Shown here: positions 11,390 to 20,826 of the stretch, piece after piece
Layout of the letters: every line of letters begins with the position of its first letter
How positions within the stretch are numbered: the first letter of the stretch is position 1
DNA from: Boothiomyces macroporosus
Taxonomy: Eukaryota; Chytridiomycota; Chytridiomycetes; Rhizophydiales; Terramycetaceae
Length of the DNA stretch: 44,111 nt
Direction of reading: 5' to 3'
Assembly: GCA_027604185.1 (NCBI GenBank)
Contig: JADGKB010000110.1
Span: 1 to 44,111 of the forward strand
Made by a program: the position numbers and the translations under genes
Notes under the pieces: model-generated
The model's input: only the letters and a program-made list of their open reading frames with translations
Database searches by the model: none
Told to the model about the DNA's origin: nothing

Positions 11390-13315
11390 TTAGAGGCGGA
11401 TATTCCGAAGTCTTTCGTTCTCCATTCTCAAATCTTCAATCAAGTGTAGGATTCCTTGGTTTGGAAACTTTTCTTGAATGAGCATCTCAATCTCAGTCTA
11501 CATTAGCAAGGATTACCTTTTGGTTTTGGAATTGCTTGATCAATTCCAAGTGCATGTTCTGGATATCTCTATGAATGGCGGAGAGGTTCTCTTTAAGCAC
11601 TTCATCCACAACATTTCTAATCAACTTGTACTGGAAAGAAGATGTTGGTAGGTCGTCTGCAACACGGTTGATTGTGTCTGACAACACTTTTTGCGATAGA
11701 TTGGTAAAATTTTCATTGAATTTTGTAAGATCGTCATCTACTACCTCTTTAACATCACCAGACTTTTTGAGGATGCCCATAGGTGTTTTTGCAAGCAGGT
11801 CGGCAGTAGGGGTTTTACTTGATAATTCCGTACTAGTTCTAGTTTGAAGTTCAGAATTAGGAATATGTGCACTTCTGTATAGTGAACCGCGCGTAAACAA
11901 TCTATTCTCGCTAGGGGTCATGGGAGACTTTTCCATTGGGGTTTTTGGCTCTAGAGATTTATCATGCTTATCTGCCACAGATTTATCGTCTCCTTTGGTA
12001 AGCGATTCATGCGATTTGGAGTGAAACGTCTTTTGTAGTCTGCTTCCAAAAGATTTTGTTGAAACTGCATCAGAGTGATCTTTCTTTTCTGACTTCGCTA
12101 GTGTTTTCAAATCAGGTACTGACTTTGCATTTGGCACTGGGGTTAAAAACATTTACTCTTTGTCAATGGACTAAACATATCCATAAATTCTCCTGATTTT
12201 GATTTTTGTACTGGGTTTTTAGGATTAACAGGCAACGAAAGATGCGCCGTGCTAGCAATTTCTGTTTTCTCCTCGCTTTTAACAGATACACTCTCTGGGC
12301 GTTTCAAATCGTTAAATGTTGTTGATTTTTTGATTTCCTCTGGCGTCTTTCCGTCTTTTTGACAGGCAGAGATTGCCCATTTTGGAGGTTGGAATGCTAG
12401 ACTGCTAATTGAGCACGGTGAATCCGTCTGTATAGTGTGCTGCAACTTTTTTGTTCGGATATCATACAACAATATTTGTCCTTTTGCATTTCCAACGGCT
12501 ACTATATGATCATCGTTGATAGATATGGATATTAAAGGAGAATCAGTTTGGTAAGAGTGAAGAAATCTGGAATTAAACGAATTATACCCTTTGGATGTTG
12601 TGTTTGTAGATTCGTGATAATGAATGGATTTGTCCAGCCCAATTGTACAATAGAAATGCTTATTACAGGGTGCAAATGCGACCCCAGTAACAGGGCCGGA
12701 GTGTGCATTTTCCTTTACCAAGTAAGGTGAAGCTTTGGAATTTATATCCCAACAAGCTACAGATCCGTCGTGTCCTCCAGCAACTAATATGGATTTTTTA
12801 AATGGATAGAAAGCCAGGCATCCAACACGCTAAATAAACAAAAACTTACTCCTTTAAAAGTTGTTTTCAAGTTTGATCCAGTCTTGTGCTTTAACGAAAA
12901 CAAAAAGATTTCCCCACTTTCCAATCCGCAGGCGATCCTCGAATCATCATACGATATAGCAATACAGGTAACTATACTAGGTGCCTAGGTAAGCGCTAAA
13001 TACTGTAATCGTATCAATAATTTTGGAATCTTTTGTGTCATAGATTTTAATCAGGTTTTCAACCGAATAATACAGATATCTGTTTGATTTCCATCCAAAT
13101 GAACTTGTTTTCGCTGTATCGCTCTCAAGCGGACAAACATCATTCAAATCTGAGAGTATAATCGAGTCGTCCAAAGTCGCTACAAACGATTGGTTATCCG
13201 GCGACCATGAAATAGAATGTGCTTCCTTGTCGATTGCTTGAATTAGCGTATGGCTGTTATTCTGTATCTCATATACCTGTATTTTCGTTTTTGAAGATGC
13301 TGCGAGTCTGAACAT
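11390..13315 (-). CDS. NEDD1: NEDD1-like WD40 gamma-tubulin targeting factor
   Basis: Exons 13315-13004, 12984-12850, 12829-12157, 12136-11517 and 11497-11390 (introns 19, 20, 20, 19 nt) give 615 residues. WD repeats fill the first half (for example GGHDGSVACWDI and GNAKGQILLYDIRTKKLQ). A low-complexity Ser/Thr/Lys-rich middle follows, then a C-terminal helical region. Its sequence (IRNVVDEVLKENLSAIHRD, then MHLELIKQF) closely resembles the NEDD1 C-terminal domain that binds the gamma-tubulin ring complex. The last 19-nt intron matters: without it the protein stops at 11493 and loses the terminal coil ending IEDLRMENERLRNIRL. Role by family: recruiting gamma-tubulin to centrosomes or basal bodies. 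NEDD1-type factors fit a lineage with centrioles. Confidence 0.88.
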
Positions 13316-13547
13316 TTTTCAGAATGATTTTTTGTCCACACAATTTCAACCTGGATAATTGAGAGCCGTACCAAACCACTCCTTTTATGATCAAGGGAAT
13401 AGAGTTTACGCGTGGATTAATTGATTCAAGGTGCTGGTATTGATCATTGGCATTGTAATACCCAGTAAAAAGCCCACCAGAAAGGGATACAGCGAGCCCA
13501 ACTCAGTCCATAAGCAATTTTTCACCAAGCGAATCACAATCACAAAA

Positions 13548-14108
13548 ATGCTCGTGTGGAAGCTCCTCTTATTTATATTTGCTCTTGTCCATGCTCAAGA
13601 AGAAAAGATGATTAAATTGACAAAAGAGCAAGTCGACCAGAGAGCAATTGAAGCCGACAAGTACATCAATTTCATTACTCCAGAGAATTTTGATGATTTT
13701 ATAAAAGATGGAATCAGATTTGTATTTTTTGGAGCTCGATGGTGCAAGTACTGCAAGAGGTAATATTCGTTAACCAGGCTTAATCCTCGCTGGTTGAAAG
13801 TGCAGGAAGGCGTGTTGAAGAACAAGGCGTTCAAAGATAAAGACTTTAAAGTAGCTAAAATCGACTGTACAGAGGCAGAAAACTTTTGCGCAAACAAGGA
13901 AGCGCTGGGATACCCTACCCTTATGCTTTATAGCGATGGCAAGATTTTTGAGGAATACACTGGCGAGCACAAGACTAAAAGTATCGGAGAGTATCTTGTT
14001 CAAAAGGTAAATACTAGTCGATGATAGGTTCAATTTATTGAATATTTAAAAACTAAAAGTGATACTCCAGATCCAATCACTGATGAACACGATGACGAAG
14101 AACTTTAA
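13548..14108 (+). CDS. ER-lumenal thioredoxin-fold (PDI-like) protein
   Basis: Exons 13548-13759, 13778-14006 and 14028-14108 give 173 residues. The first intron is only 18 nt, the shortest in the window; the second is 21 nt. A signal peptide (MLVWKLLLFIFALVHA) is followed by one thioredoxin domain with active site WCKYC in place of the PDI-typical WCGHC. The cis-Pro loop is GYPTLMLY. The tail is acidic and ends DDEEL, an HDEL/KDEL-like ER retrieval signal. It probably acts as a small thiol oxidoreductase in the ER. A further pair of cysteines (DCTEAENFC) lies between the active site and the cis-Pro loop, as in several single-domain PDI relatives. Its stop codon overlaps the stop of a tiny antisense ORF. 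Confidence 0.88.
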
Positions 14109-14233
14109 TAAAGCTTTGAGCTTTGGTTTGCTACTGCTGCTTCGTGTTCAAAATTGAGGATGTATTCCAAGTCTACAGGCTTGGATGGGCAGATACTAGC
14201 TACCGCGACTGCAATCAGCAAGTATAAATTCAT
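14105..14233 (-). CDS. Possible 42-residue secreted peptide
   Basis: An ATG at 14233 opens a 42-codon frame starting MNLYLLIAVAVASICPSKP, which looks like a cleavable signal peptide, followed by a short polar remainder. The stop overlaps, on the opposite strand, the stop of the PDI-like gene. It lies 82 bp downstream of cytochrome c1 in the same orientation and might simply be part of that gene's 3' region. An ORF of this length is not rare by chance; the hydrophobic start is the only support. Confidence 0.28.
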   Translation of the reverse strand: MNLYLLIAVAVASICPSKPVDLEYILNFEHEAAVANQSSKLY

Positions 14234-14314
14234 GAGAAAATTAAAAAAATTAAACTCAGCAAGAGTAGAGTAAATGAAAAAAATTAAAGATGAATCTTGT
14301 ATTTGAAAAAAAGC

Positions 14315-15378
14315 TTAATATTCCTTCATCTACAAATCAATATGAAATTACCTTTGGAGCCTTGTAGACTACTTGTCTAGATTTGATATAGGACCATTTG
14401 TGTCTCTTCCACCAAATTGAAATACCCAATAATACTGAAGTAACAGCGAGGAACTTTAATCCCATTCTCTTACGTTCATCGTTTTCAGGATATGAAGCCC
14501 AGTGTAAGAATTCAGAAACATCTTTGGCAATTTGTGATGCGCTATTTGGGGTACCGTCTTCGTAATCAACAACTTCGTCATAAATGGATCTAGCCATACC
14601 GATAGCACCACCTGGGAAGTAAGGGTTGTAGTGGAGGCCTTCACGAATGTTTACACCTGCTGGTGGTTCGGTATAACCCAATAAAAGTGCAAATAGATAG
14701 TTCATGTTTCCTTTACGAGCACGGGAAATGCAAGAAAGATCTGGAGGAAGAGCACCAGCATTGGCAGCTCTAGCAGCTTCGTCATTAGGGTAAGGTCTTG
14801 GGAATGGGTCAGATAGCTACGATTAATTATCAAATACTTTTCCAGGTCTCATGAAATATTCTCCTTGGTCGTTTGGTCCGTCTTTGTATTCATATTCTTC
14901 AGCCATAGCTTTAGCTTCGGCTTCAGTGTGAGTTACACCAACAAGGTTTCTCCAGTAAATGAAATCCATTGAATGGCATGCTGCGCAAATTTCACGATAT
15001 ACTTGATACCCACGGCGAAGACTAGAATTAAAAAGATAATTACGCTGCGTGGTCAAATGTTTTGTAGAATTTATCAAATTCCCATGGAAAGTGAGGAGGA
15101 TGTAGTCCATGATCAGCAGTGGAAAATGCGTGTGCTTTTCTGAATGGCAAACTGATTCCGTATTCTTCTGTTTTATTCAATAGTGAATCCCATGAATTGT
15201 TGATTGATTCCATACGGTCGTCAGTCAACACAAACTCTGTAACCGCGAATCCTAATAATGCTGAACCTGCGGTTGCCTTGGCAAACCAAAGCAAAGATTC
15301 TTTGCGGGTTTCTCCAAAAGCACTTGTTGAAAAGAATTTGGATGATTGTCGAAGTGGTTTGAATGCTCTTGACAACAT
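14315..15378 (-). CDS. CYT1: Cytochrome c1, complex III
   Basis: Exons 15378-15044, 15021-14838, 14816-14352 and 14329-14315 give 332 residues (introns 22, 21, 22 nt). It has a Ser/Arg-rich mitochondrial presequence ([20 protein letters not shown]), a membrane stretch near residue 40, and the mature domain beginning [12 protein letters not shown]. The c-type haem site is CAACH. The axial-ligand loop lies in [13 protein letters not shown], and the C-terminal membrane anchor ([14 protein letters not shown]) ends in a basic tail. It transfers electrons from the Rieske protein to cytochrome c. The final intron is the least certain: unspliced, the protein ends KAPKVISY at 14337; spliced, it ends KAPKMKEY. 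Both tails resemble the short basic tail of the family. Confidence 0.95.
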
Positions 15379-15778
15379 TATTAAAAAGTGATGAAGAGCT
15401 GGTTGGAAAAAAATTGAGCTTTGAGCTTTCGAGCCTGTAAAAATTTGACAAAGATAGAGGGAAAAATCTAAGCATTTACCAGTGGTTTGCAGATAAATGG
15501 GGATTTCAATCGCTGCTACTAACTGAGCGCTATGCGTCGGTATAGAGAAACTTGCATTTATATAATCACTTTCCAACTCCTCTTTTGTAATTAATATTTT
15601 TCGTTTGCTGTCGATAATCTGTTGGGAGTTGATTACACTTGAACAGTTGCAGTAAAAATAGCAAAACTGTTTCCAAATGAAGCAAGTGTAGTCGGTAGAG
15701 AATGTTGTGTTTGTATACTGCTCAATCTCGAGCTGAAGACTGGATGACTGCCTTGCAATAGTCAAATATATTGTGAAA
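15379..15778 (-). other. Region upstream of cytochrome c1, with an unusually long open frame
   Basis: The frame of cytochrome c1 is open on the minus strand for 129 codons upstream of its start, back to an ATG at 15765. The translated stretch has no recognisable domain and would spoil the mitochondrial presequence if fused. It may be a separate exon: a GT...AG stretch of 45 nt near 15435-15479 would keep the frame. It may also be chance. The other strand starts an unresolved gene at 15779, so this is also a divergent promoter region. Confidence 0.3.
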
Positions 15779-16345
15779 ATGGCAGAAATTGAGAAAGGTG
15801 AAGCTATTTCATCTCAGTTAGAACGGTACCAATTTCCAGTCATCCAAGTCAAAGTTACACTTGAATCTAACCATATTACTAAGCAGAGATCCTCTAGATG
15901 ATTTCATTTGGTCGAATATCCAAGTTTTAACTGATAATGACGCACTTGTACGGTTTAACTCTATAACAGAAAACCAAATAGTCAATGGATGGTGAAATAT
16001 CATGTGGTCGAGTTATCCCCTTCCAAATCGCAATGCCGATTTTTGGCACTGCGGACATCCAATCGTACGAATTCAGCTTGGTAGAGTATTTTTAAAAGGA
16101 TAATTGAATCAGCTCGATTTATTTTTCCATCTCGGTTGTTTTTGCTATGCTTTGGAAAGATCAATTCAGGATGAAATTCCTGTTGGTCTAAAAGTAATTT
16201 TGTACATTGCTCAGTGGCAATTCACGTAATGTGGTATAATATCAACTTATATTTATTAGTTGGTGGTAATCAATTTCTGACAAGGTCCCAAAGATCTACT
16301 TGTTGAACTGCGTACAAACAATCGACCCAAGACGCTTTTTTGAAT
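15779..16345 (+). CDS. Probable intron-rich gene of unknown function (model incomplete)
   Basis: Several short open stretches look like exons joined by GT...AG introns. From 15779: MAEIEK, a 20-nt intron (15798-15817), VRTVPISSHPS. Then from about 15888: PLDDFIWSNIQVLTDNDALV and onward to GW; then YPLPNRNADFWHCGHPIVR to 16089; then LDLFFHLGCFCYALERSIQ to about 16192. After a 19-nt intron (16266-16284) comes VPKIYLLNCVQTIDPRRFFE, ending at TAA 16343-16345. The inferred protein is about 150 residues. Some joins are uncertain: the one near 15855-15889 would need about 35 nt, the one near 16193-16258 about 66 nt. No known family is recognised. Introns longer than usual here could mean a young or decaying gene. 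Confidence 0.4.
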
Positions 16346-16958
16346 AACTTGCAAAGTGCAATCTCTTTGTGACATTTTCTTTCACTTCAAGTTGATGTTT
16401 GATCTCAAAAGTTAATGCTCCATGCGTATTTTATTCTGCAACAGTGGGGTAACTATTGTTATCTTTCTGTCACTGGTTTCATATGTCAAATATAGATAGG
16501 GAATCTATTGCGGTAAACGTTTGGCGGCCCAATAATTCAACAATTAAAAGTGACTGTTATCAGGAAAAATTCCAGTTGAAACGGAAAGAGCAATGAAAAA
16601 TATAACAGAGTACCTTGAAGTTTTCCGTGAATTTGAGCTTTTGATTAATGATTTTCTCTACTCACTGTGCTTTCCGATCAGCATGTGATTCCACTGCACC
16701 AGGAGCACGGAATTTCCACTGTGTAACAATGCGCGAATAGCTGGGAACATTAATATAATTTTGGAAATAAAATATTTACTCTTCTCCATACCCAATTATG
16801 TAAAATTTGACAGCTAGCAATAAATTAAACTCTATTTTTAACTGATCATACGGCTGCTAAAACGGCATGTTTAACGGTTAACGCCAAATCAGTTTGAAGA
16901 AGCGGGCGGACTATGAACGAATTGAGATAAAACAAGTGTGAAAATCAATTCAATTAAA
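16346..16958 (+). other. Mostly non-coding, with one possible orphan exon
   Basis: A 41-codon stretch at 16563-16688 reads KIPVETERAMKNITEYLEVF and then a hydrophobic-acidic helix before TGA. It looks coding but no upstream exon could be joined with the usual 18-23 nt intron. It may be the last exon of the gene starting at 15779 or of a separate short gene with an ATG at 16483. The remainder up to 16958 is AT-rich, with a GGGCGG element at 16904-16909, 50 bp before the next bHLH start. Confidence 0.3.
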
Positions 16959-17216
16959 ATGAAAATTAAACATGAATCTCTTGCAAAGCGACTATCCCAC
17001 TCTGAAAAGGAAAAAGTTAGAAGGGATAAAATCAATCACAACCTCACACTTTTAAGAAGGCTCGTGCCGGAGCTTCATTCGGCCGGAGCTACTGAAATAT
17101 ACAAGCTAGATATTTTAGAGAAAACAATTGTGTATATAAAAGAGCTGCATTATAGAATAGAAAAGAAGAGAATCAGGAGCAACCTTGTGCAAATAAATAA
17201 CCTGATTGATTCTTGA
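16959..17216 (+). CDS. Small bHLH protein (copy B)
   Basis: An 85-residue protein that is little more than a bHLH domain. The basic region is RLSHSEKEKVRRDKIN (His, Glu and Arg contacts kept), helix 1 NLTLLRRLVPEL, and helix 2 YKLDILEKTIVYIKELHYRI. It ends QINNLIDS, a weaker form of the shared tail. The ATG at 16959 is the first in frame. No intron is needed. It is first of five bHLH genes on this strand over 4.2 kb, and by size resembles a dimerisation partner such as yeast Ino4. Its target genes are unknown. Confidence 0.85.
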   Translation: MKIKHESLAKRLSHSEKEKVRRDKINHNLTLLRRLVPELHSAGATEIYKLDILEKTIVYIKELHYRIEKKRIRSNLVQINNLIDS

Positions 17217-17572
17217 TTGGCAAAAAGTGCTAGGGTTACCAAAGATAATAATAAAAGACATTAATTAATTTATCCAGGGCTTTCGCTGTATTTAAGGGAT
17301 ATTTGTGAATACTCTTGAACATCGGGCAATCAATTCTAACATGTATACCGTACGGAAAGCTGGCCGTAAACCGCTCCAATAAGTTTTAGACAAAAAAAGG
17401 CAGCACCACGTTTTAATGGATGAATGATAATTAGACACATTTATAAAAAGCTTAATTCGTTTATTTACTTTATATTAATGTACCAGTTTGCGAGTATTAT
17501 TTTTCTGCTAGTTTTTCTTGTGTCTGTTTCCATCTAGTAAATCGTGGTGCTCGTTCGATCACAAATCGAAAC
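17217..17572. other. Intergenic between bHLH copies B and C
   Basis: 356 bp, AT-rich, with AATAAT/ATTAAT runs after copy B and a TATAAAAAG-like box near 17442. No gene seen. Confidence 0.5.
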
Positions 17573-18061
17573 ATGGGCGGGGTTTTATTTGATGCACACG
17601 CTCAAAAAAATCAAAAACCATCAGCATGTGAAACCTTGAAAATAAAAGACCGATTTTCCATCGCAGAAAAATATAAATACCAAGACAATTGCCTGATTCA
17701 TAATTATAAAATGCACCCTCAAATGAAAGGCAAGACTAAGGAAGAGCGTAAAGAAATCAGAAAGCAGAACCATTCTGTAATCGAAAGAAAGCGAAGGGAT
17801 AGAATCAACTTTTGCCTAGATCAATTAAAGACTCTTGTTCCAAGTTGTTCTAGCCAACAAAAATCAAATATCCAGAAATTAGCAGTGCTTGAACAAACTG
17901 TTGCCTATATTATGTCATTACACAACAGGTTGGACATTGAAAATAATGTTGATATGCTGCCTCCTTCGCCGCCTGCTTCTGATATTGTCTGGGAACCTGC
18001 TTCTCCAGCAGCTTCTGAAGAAAGCATAAACCCAATGGCAATTACAAACTTGCTATGCTAA
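17573..18061 (+). CDS. bHLH transcription factor (copy C)
   Basis: 162 residues, no intron. A 58-residue N-terminal extension is followed by a Lys/Arg-rich stretch and the bHLH domain: basic region NHSVIERKRRDRIN, helix 1 FCLDQLKTLVPSC, loop SSQQKSN, helix 2 KLAVLEQTVAYIMSLHNRL. The C-terminal third is Pro/Ser/Ala-rich (LPPSPPASD, PASPAASEE) and ends INPMAITNLLC, the clearest form of the tail motif. A second in-frame ATG (MHPQMKGK) would give a shorter protein starting just before the DNA-binding domain. A CATGTGAAAC sequence inside the coding region at 17625-17634 resembles a fungal inositol-response E-box. Nuclear regulator; targets unknown. Confidence 0.9.
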   Translation: MGGVLFDAHAQKNQKPSACETLKIKDRFSIAEKYKYQDNCLIHNYKMHPQMKGKTKEERKEIRKQNHSVIERKRRDRINFCLDQLKTLVPSCSSQQKSNIQKLAVLEQTVAYIMSLHNRLDIENNVDMLPPSPPASDIVWEPASPAASEESINPMAITNLLC

Positions 18062-18489
18062 TTTTCTTATTATGTAAATAAATATATTATTAGATCTCGA
18101 TCAATTACTGCTGTCTTATCTCTTGTTCAACAGCAAAGATCTTAATCAAAAATACGTGCAATCTCTTTGAATTTTGTCACTCCGATAATAAGAGATAGTA
18201 TAGTATCATTTCCCACGTTTTCGATAACAGTAATTTCAAGCTAGTAACAGACACGTACGTGCCAGTTGGGTGGGAAATCATGGTTTTCACATGTAATCAT
18301 ATGGTTTAATTAGCCAGTTTGACGGCGCACAGATCTCACCATCAAGCACAAAATGAGTAATGAAAAATAATTTATGGTAATTCCCTTTATTCATATGGGC
18401 GGTTATAGAGTAATACTAAAGACGTCAGACAGCGAAAACGTGTATTTCATATGGCCAAGAACGCATATTGAAAAAAGCTTATATTTTTC
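18062..18489. other. Intergenic between bHLH copies C and D, with E-box-like sites
   Basis: 428 bp. AAATAAATATATTATTAG follows copy C as a likely 3' end. Palindromic and E-box-like sequences occur at 18252-18293 (listed separately), and a GGGCGG element lies near 18396, about 95 bp before copy D. Confidence 0.5.
18252..18293. promoter_or_regulatory. Palindrome and ICRE-like E-box upstream of bHLH copy D
   Basis: CACGTACGTG is a perfect 10-bp palindrome at 18252-18261. TTTTCACATG at 18284-18293 (reverse strand CATGTGAAAA) matches 9 of 10 bases of the yeast Ino2/Ino4 element CATGTGAAAT. The same 10-mer recurs at 21195-21204. Sites bound by bHLH dimers next to bHLH genes suggest auto-regulation, but this is inference. 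Confidence 0.4.
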
Positions 18490-18743
18490 ATGAAAGTAAG
18501 AAAGAAAACAGAATATAGGAGGCTAGCACATTCTGAAATAGGTTCATATTGTTAATTTTAGAGCGAAGGAGGCGAGCGAAAATCAATATGGTCCTTGCAG
18601 AGTTGCGAATGATTATTCCCAGCTCAAAAGCAAAAGACAACAACCACCAGCTATCTATATTGGAAAATGCTATTGAATATATAGACTTTCTGCATCACAA
18701 ACTTGGTATTACTGAAAGCGACCTGGCGAGTCAGGTTATTTAG
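18490..18743 (+). CDS. Minimal bHLH protein (copy D)
   Basis: Exons 18490-18541 and 18562-18743, split by the 20-nt intron GTTCATATTGTTAATTTTAG, give 77 residues. The join recreates the invariant basic region LAHSEIERRRRAKIN: the intron falls inside the DNA-contact glutamate codon. Helix 1 is MVLAELRMIIPSS and helix 2 QLSILENAIEYIDFLHHKL. It ends LASQVI and lacks the shared C-terminal tail. Without the intron the frame would begin in the middle of the basic region, so splicing decides whether it binds DNA. It may act as a dimer partner of the longer copies. Confidence 0.85.
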
Positions 18744-19601
18744 TATCTCGTTGGCTTACATGTGTAATATAATTTCTTTTTCATGTTGCAATACAGTCTT
18801 GTAACTAAAAGCAAGTGAAGAGGTTAACTGTAGTGAGAAAAAGAACCGTAGTAAGAGAAAACTGTGGTAAAGCGATCGAATAATAACATTAGTGTTGGTA
18901 TCATCTCTCTGATCCATATTAATGACATGCGATTATCATGGAGCCCACCATAGGATCCGATTGTTGATGATCAACAATTGGAGTAAATACAACTTCTGTA
19001 CGACTGCAATGGCTCGATTGCAAGAGAAAAGTTTGATTTTCATTAAGTAATCATGAGTAGTGTAGCGATTAACCCTAAATGCACAGCATGTTGATGTATT
19101 GCAGTTTCGCCTACCACATGTTTTACGAAAAAGGAAATTTCACTCAAAGTCTTAATTAGATGTTTAATGTTTTTTTCGACAGAGCTGAATCAAAACCAGT
19201 GTTGTTTACATTAAAAGATTCCGAGATATTATAGTTGATTAATAACGAAACTGAAGGTGCTTTTTCCATTCCTGTCTCTCACTGCTTTTTTCTTTTTACA
19301 GAACGGTCAATACTCTCAAGCAACCGTATTTGGGTTGCCTGACCCCGTCATTTTAACCCAAGTTCTGGTCACAAAGAAAAAGACTTCATTCTACAAAAAC
19401 AGCATGAACAACACATGAAGTTACTATACTCTATTCAAAGCTTATTGTTGGCTTTATCGATATTCGGCGTTGGTTTTTCGTTAACATGCAACTCTGTCAA
19501 TACCCGCCTTGTTTTTTCTTTGTGATTACAAACTCCTCACTTGCCACGCAGAGTTACACAAAAAAACCTTATAAATGGACAGCTTGTAACCGTTAACGAT
19601 A
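18744..19601. other. 858-bp intergenic region in the bHLH array
   Basis: No ORF or exon chain recognised on either strand. It contains a 19-bp palindrome at 18960-18978 and a CCCGCC element near 19504, about 98 bp upstream of the next gene. GTTCTGGTCACA near 19362 is shared with about 2144 in the other gene-poor stretch. Confidence 0.45.
18960..18978. promoter_or_regulatory. 19-bp near-perfect palindrome
   Basis: ATTGTTGAT, one central base, ATCAACAAT: a perfect 9-bp dyad in the gap between bHLH copies D and E. It has the form of an operator for a dimeric regulator, but no factor can be named. Confidence 0.4.
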
Positions 19602-20216
19602 ATGACCACCCCTAAACTTAAGCCAAACGGTTCTAAAGTAGTTTCTGGTAAGGTAAAGCCGGCAAGCTCAAAATGCAAAGAGACAAATTTTAAAATCACT
19701 TGTAGCGATAAATCAGAAAAGCTTTTTAATGGAAAACCAAGCGCTCATAGTATTGTAGAGAAGGGAAGGTAATTGTTGTTTTATGTTAGACGAGACAGGA
19801 TAGGAAACTGTATTAGTAGACTAAAAGCGCTGGTCCCTGCATGCGCCTCTGCTACTAATAATACTCAGCTGGAAACACTAGAAAAAACTATCGATTATAT
19901 TGAATTCTTGCATTTGCAATATGAAATACCAGTTGGCCTGACGAGTGCGTTCGGTTCCTTTAAAGCTTCTCCAACAGAAAACTCAATGGCTGTCTCTCCA
20001 GTCGCTCAAGTTAAATCTACAGAAAGGAACGAAATAGACAGTGTATGCGTGAACGAAACCATCTGTAAAGAGCAAACAGATAGCATTCAGTACCCTATTT
20101 CGCCAGTTTCCGACTTTTACCCTCACGAATATGAACCGCTGGCTCCAGTTTCCGATTCCCAAAGTCAAGGAGATGAATATATGAACCCAATTTCGATTCA
20201 CAACTTGATATGCTAG
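19602..20216 (+). CDS. bHLH transcription factor (copy E)
   Basis: Exons 19602-19768 and 19790-20216 (21-nt intron) give 197 residues. The 5' exon supplies AHSIVEKG and the 3' exon RDRIGN, so the basic region AHSIVEKGRRDRIGN is restored only after splicing. Helix 1 is CISRLKALVPAC; helix 2 is QLETLEKTIDYIEFLHLQY. A glycine follows the usual Ile where other copies have Asn. The long C-terminal part is Pro/Ser/Glu-rich (YPISPVSDFYPHEYEPLAPV) and ends NPISIHNLIC, nearly identical in pattern to copy C (NPMAITNLLC). A likely activator or repressor tail; the target is unknown. Confidence 0.9.
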
Positions 20217-20826
20217 TTAGATTTTTATAAATAATATATTGTGTTAAATTTTTGACTGACTTTTTATGTAATATCTATCGAGTCATACAGGTTCCTTTGA
20301 ATCAACCAATTTCCGCCCTTGGGTCGTTGGTTCGATTCCTTAGACTCCTACTTAAACGGTTGTTCCCTGTTCCAAAGTTCCTTCAAAAATATGAATGGGT
20401 CAGTACTTTGGGATGTTCAACAACCTATTTTTTGAGTATTGATTTCAATTTCAAACTAAGCTTTCTCTGATTCCGCTTGTAATTTACAATTAGGCACTTT
20501 GTGCCTCGTGGCCAAGTGGGGTTCGCGAGGTCAATTGTGCGACTTTTGGTGAATGGCCCTCATGTCCGGCGATGCTTTTTTGAAGACAGCTACCTATAGC
20601 TTTGCACCAGCATATTGAATTACCAGTTATTTTCATATGATTCAGCACTGTAGAGTGATTGATTGGTCTGATTGAATTATAAAGTTATTCAAAGCATAAA
20701 TCAGTAGATCTAGATCGTAGCAGAGTTTAAGGCTGGTTGCAATTTGGAAATTTTTTTAAATGGTTTTCATTTGGCACATTTCAAGTGACTTGCCCACGCT
20801 TTTTTTGCCCAAAGAGTTTAAACGAA
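20217..20826. other. 610-bp intergenic region between bHLH copies E and F
   Basis: AT-rich 3' sequence after copy E (ATAAATAATATATTG), then mixed sequence with a fragment resembling a tRNA B-box (GGTTCGATTCC, 20331-20341) that does not fold as a T-arm. No gene seen. Confidence 0.45.

Noticed and set aside
15540..15600. SDYINAS-like peptide resembling a tyrosine-phosphatase motif in the frame upstream of cytochrome c1
   Set aside because: No HCxxGxxR signature or other phosphatase sequence around it.
16545..16558. A 14-nt intron (GTGACTGTTATCAG) that would join the orphan exon at 16563
   Set aside because: Shorter than every other intron here and without a branch element; kept only as a puzzle.
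20331..20341. tRNA B-box-like GGTTCGATTCC, with a TGGCCAAGTGG box A-like string near 20509
   Set aside because: The flanks of the first do not pair as a T-arm (GTTGG against CCTTA), the box A-like string lies downstream of it, and no cloverleaf can be drawn.
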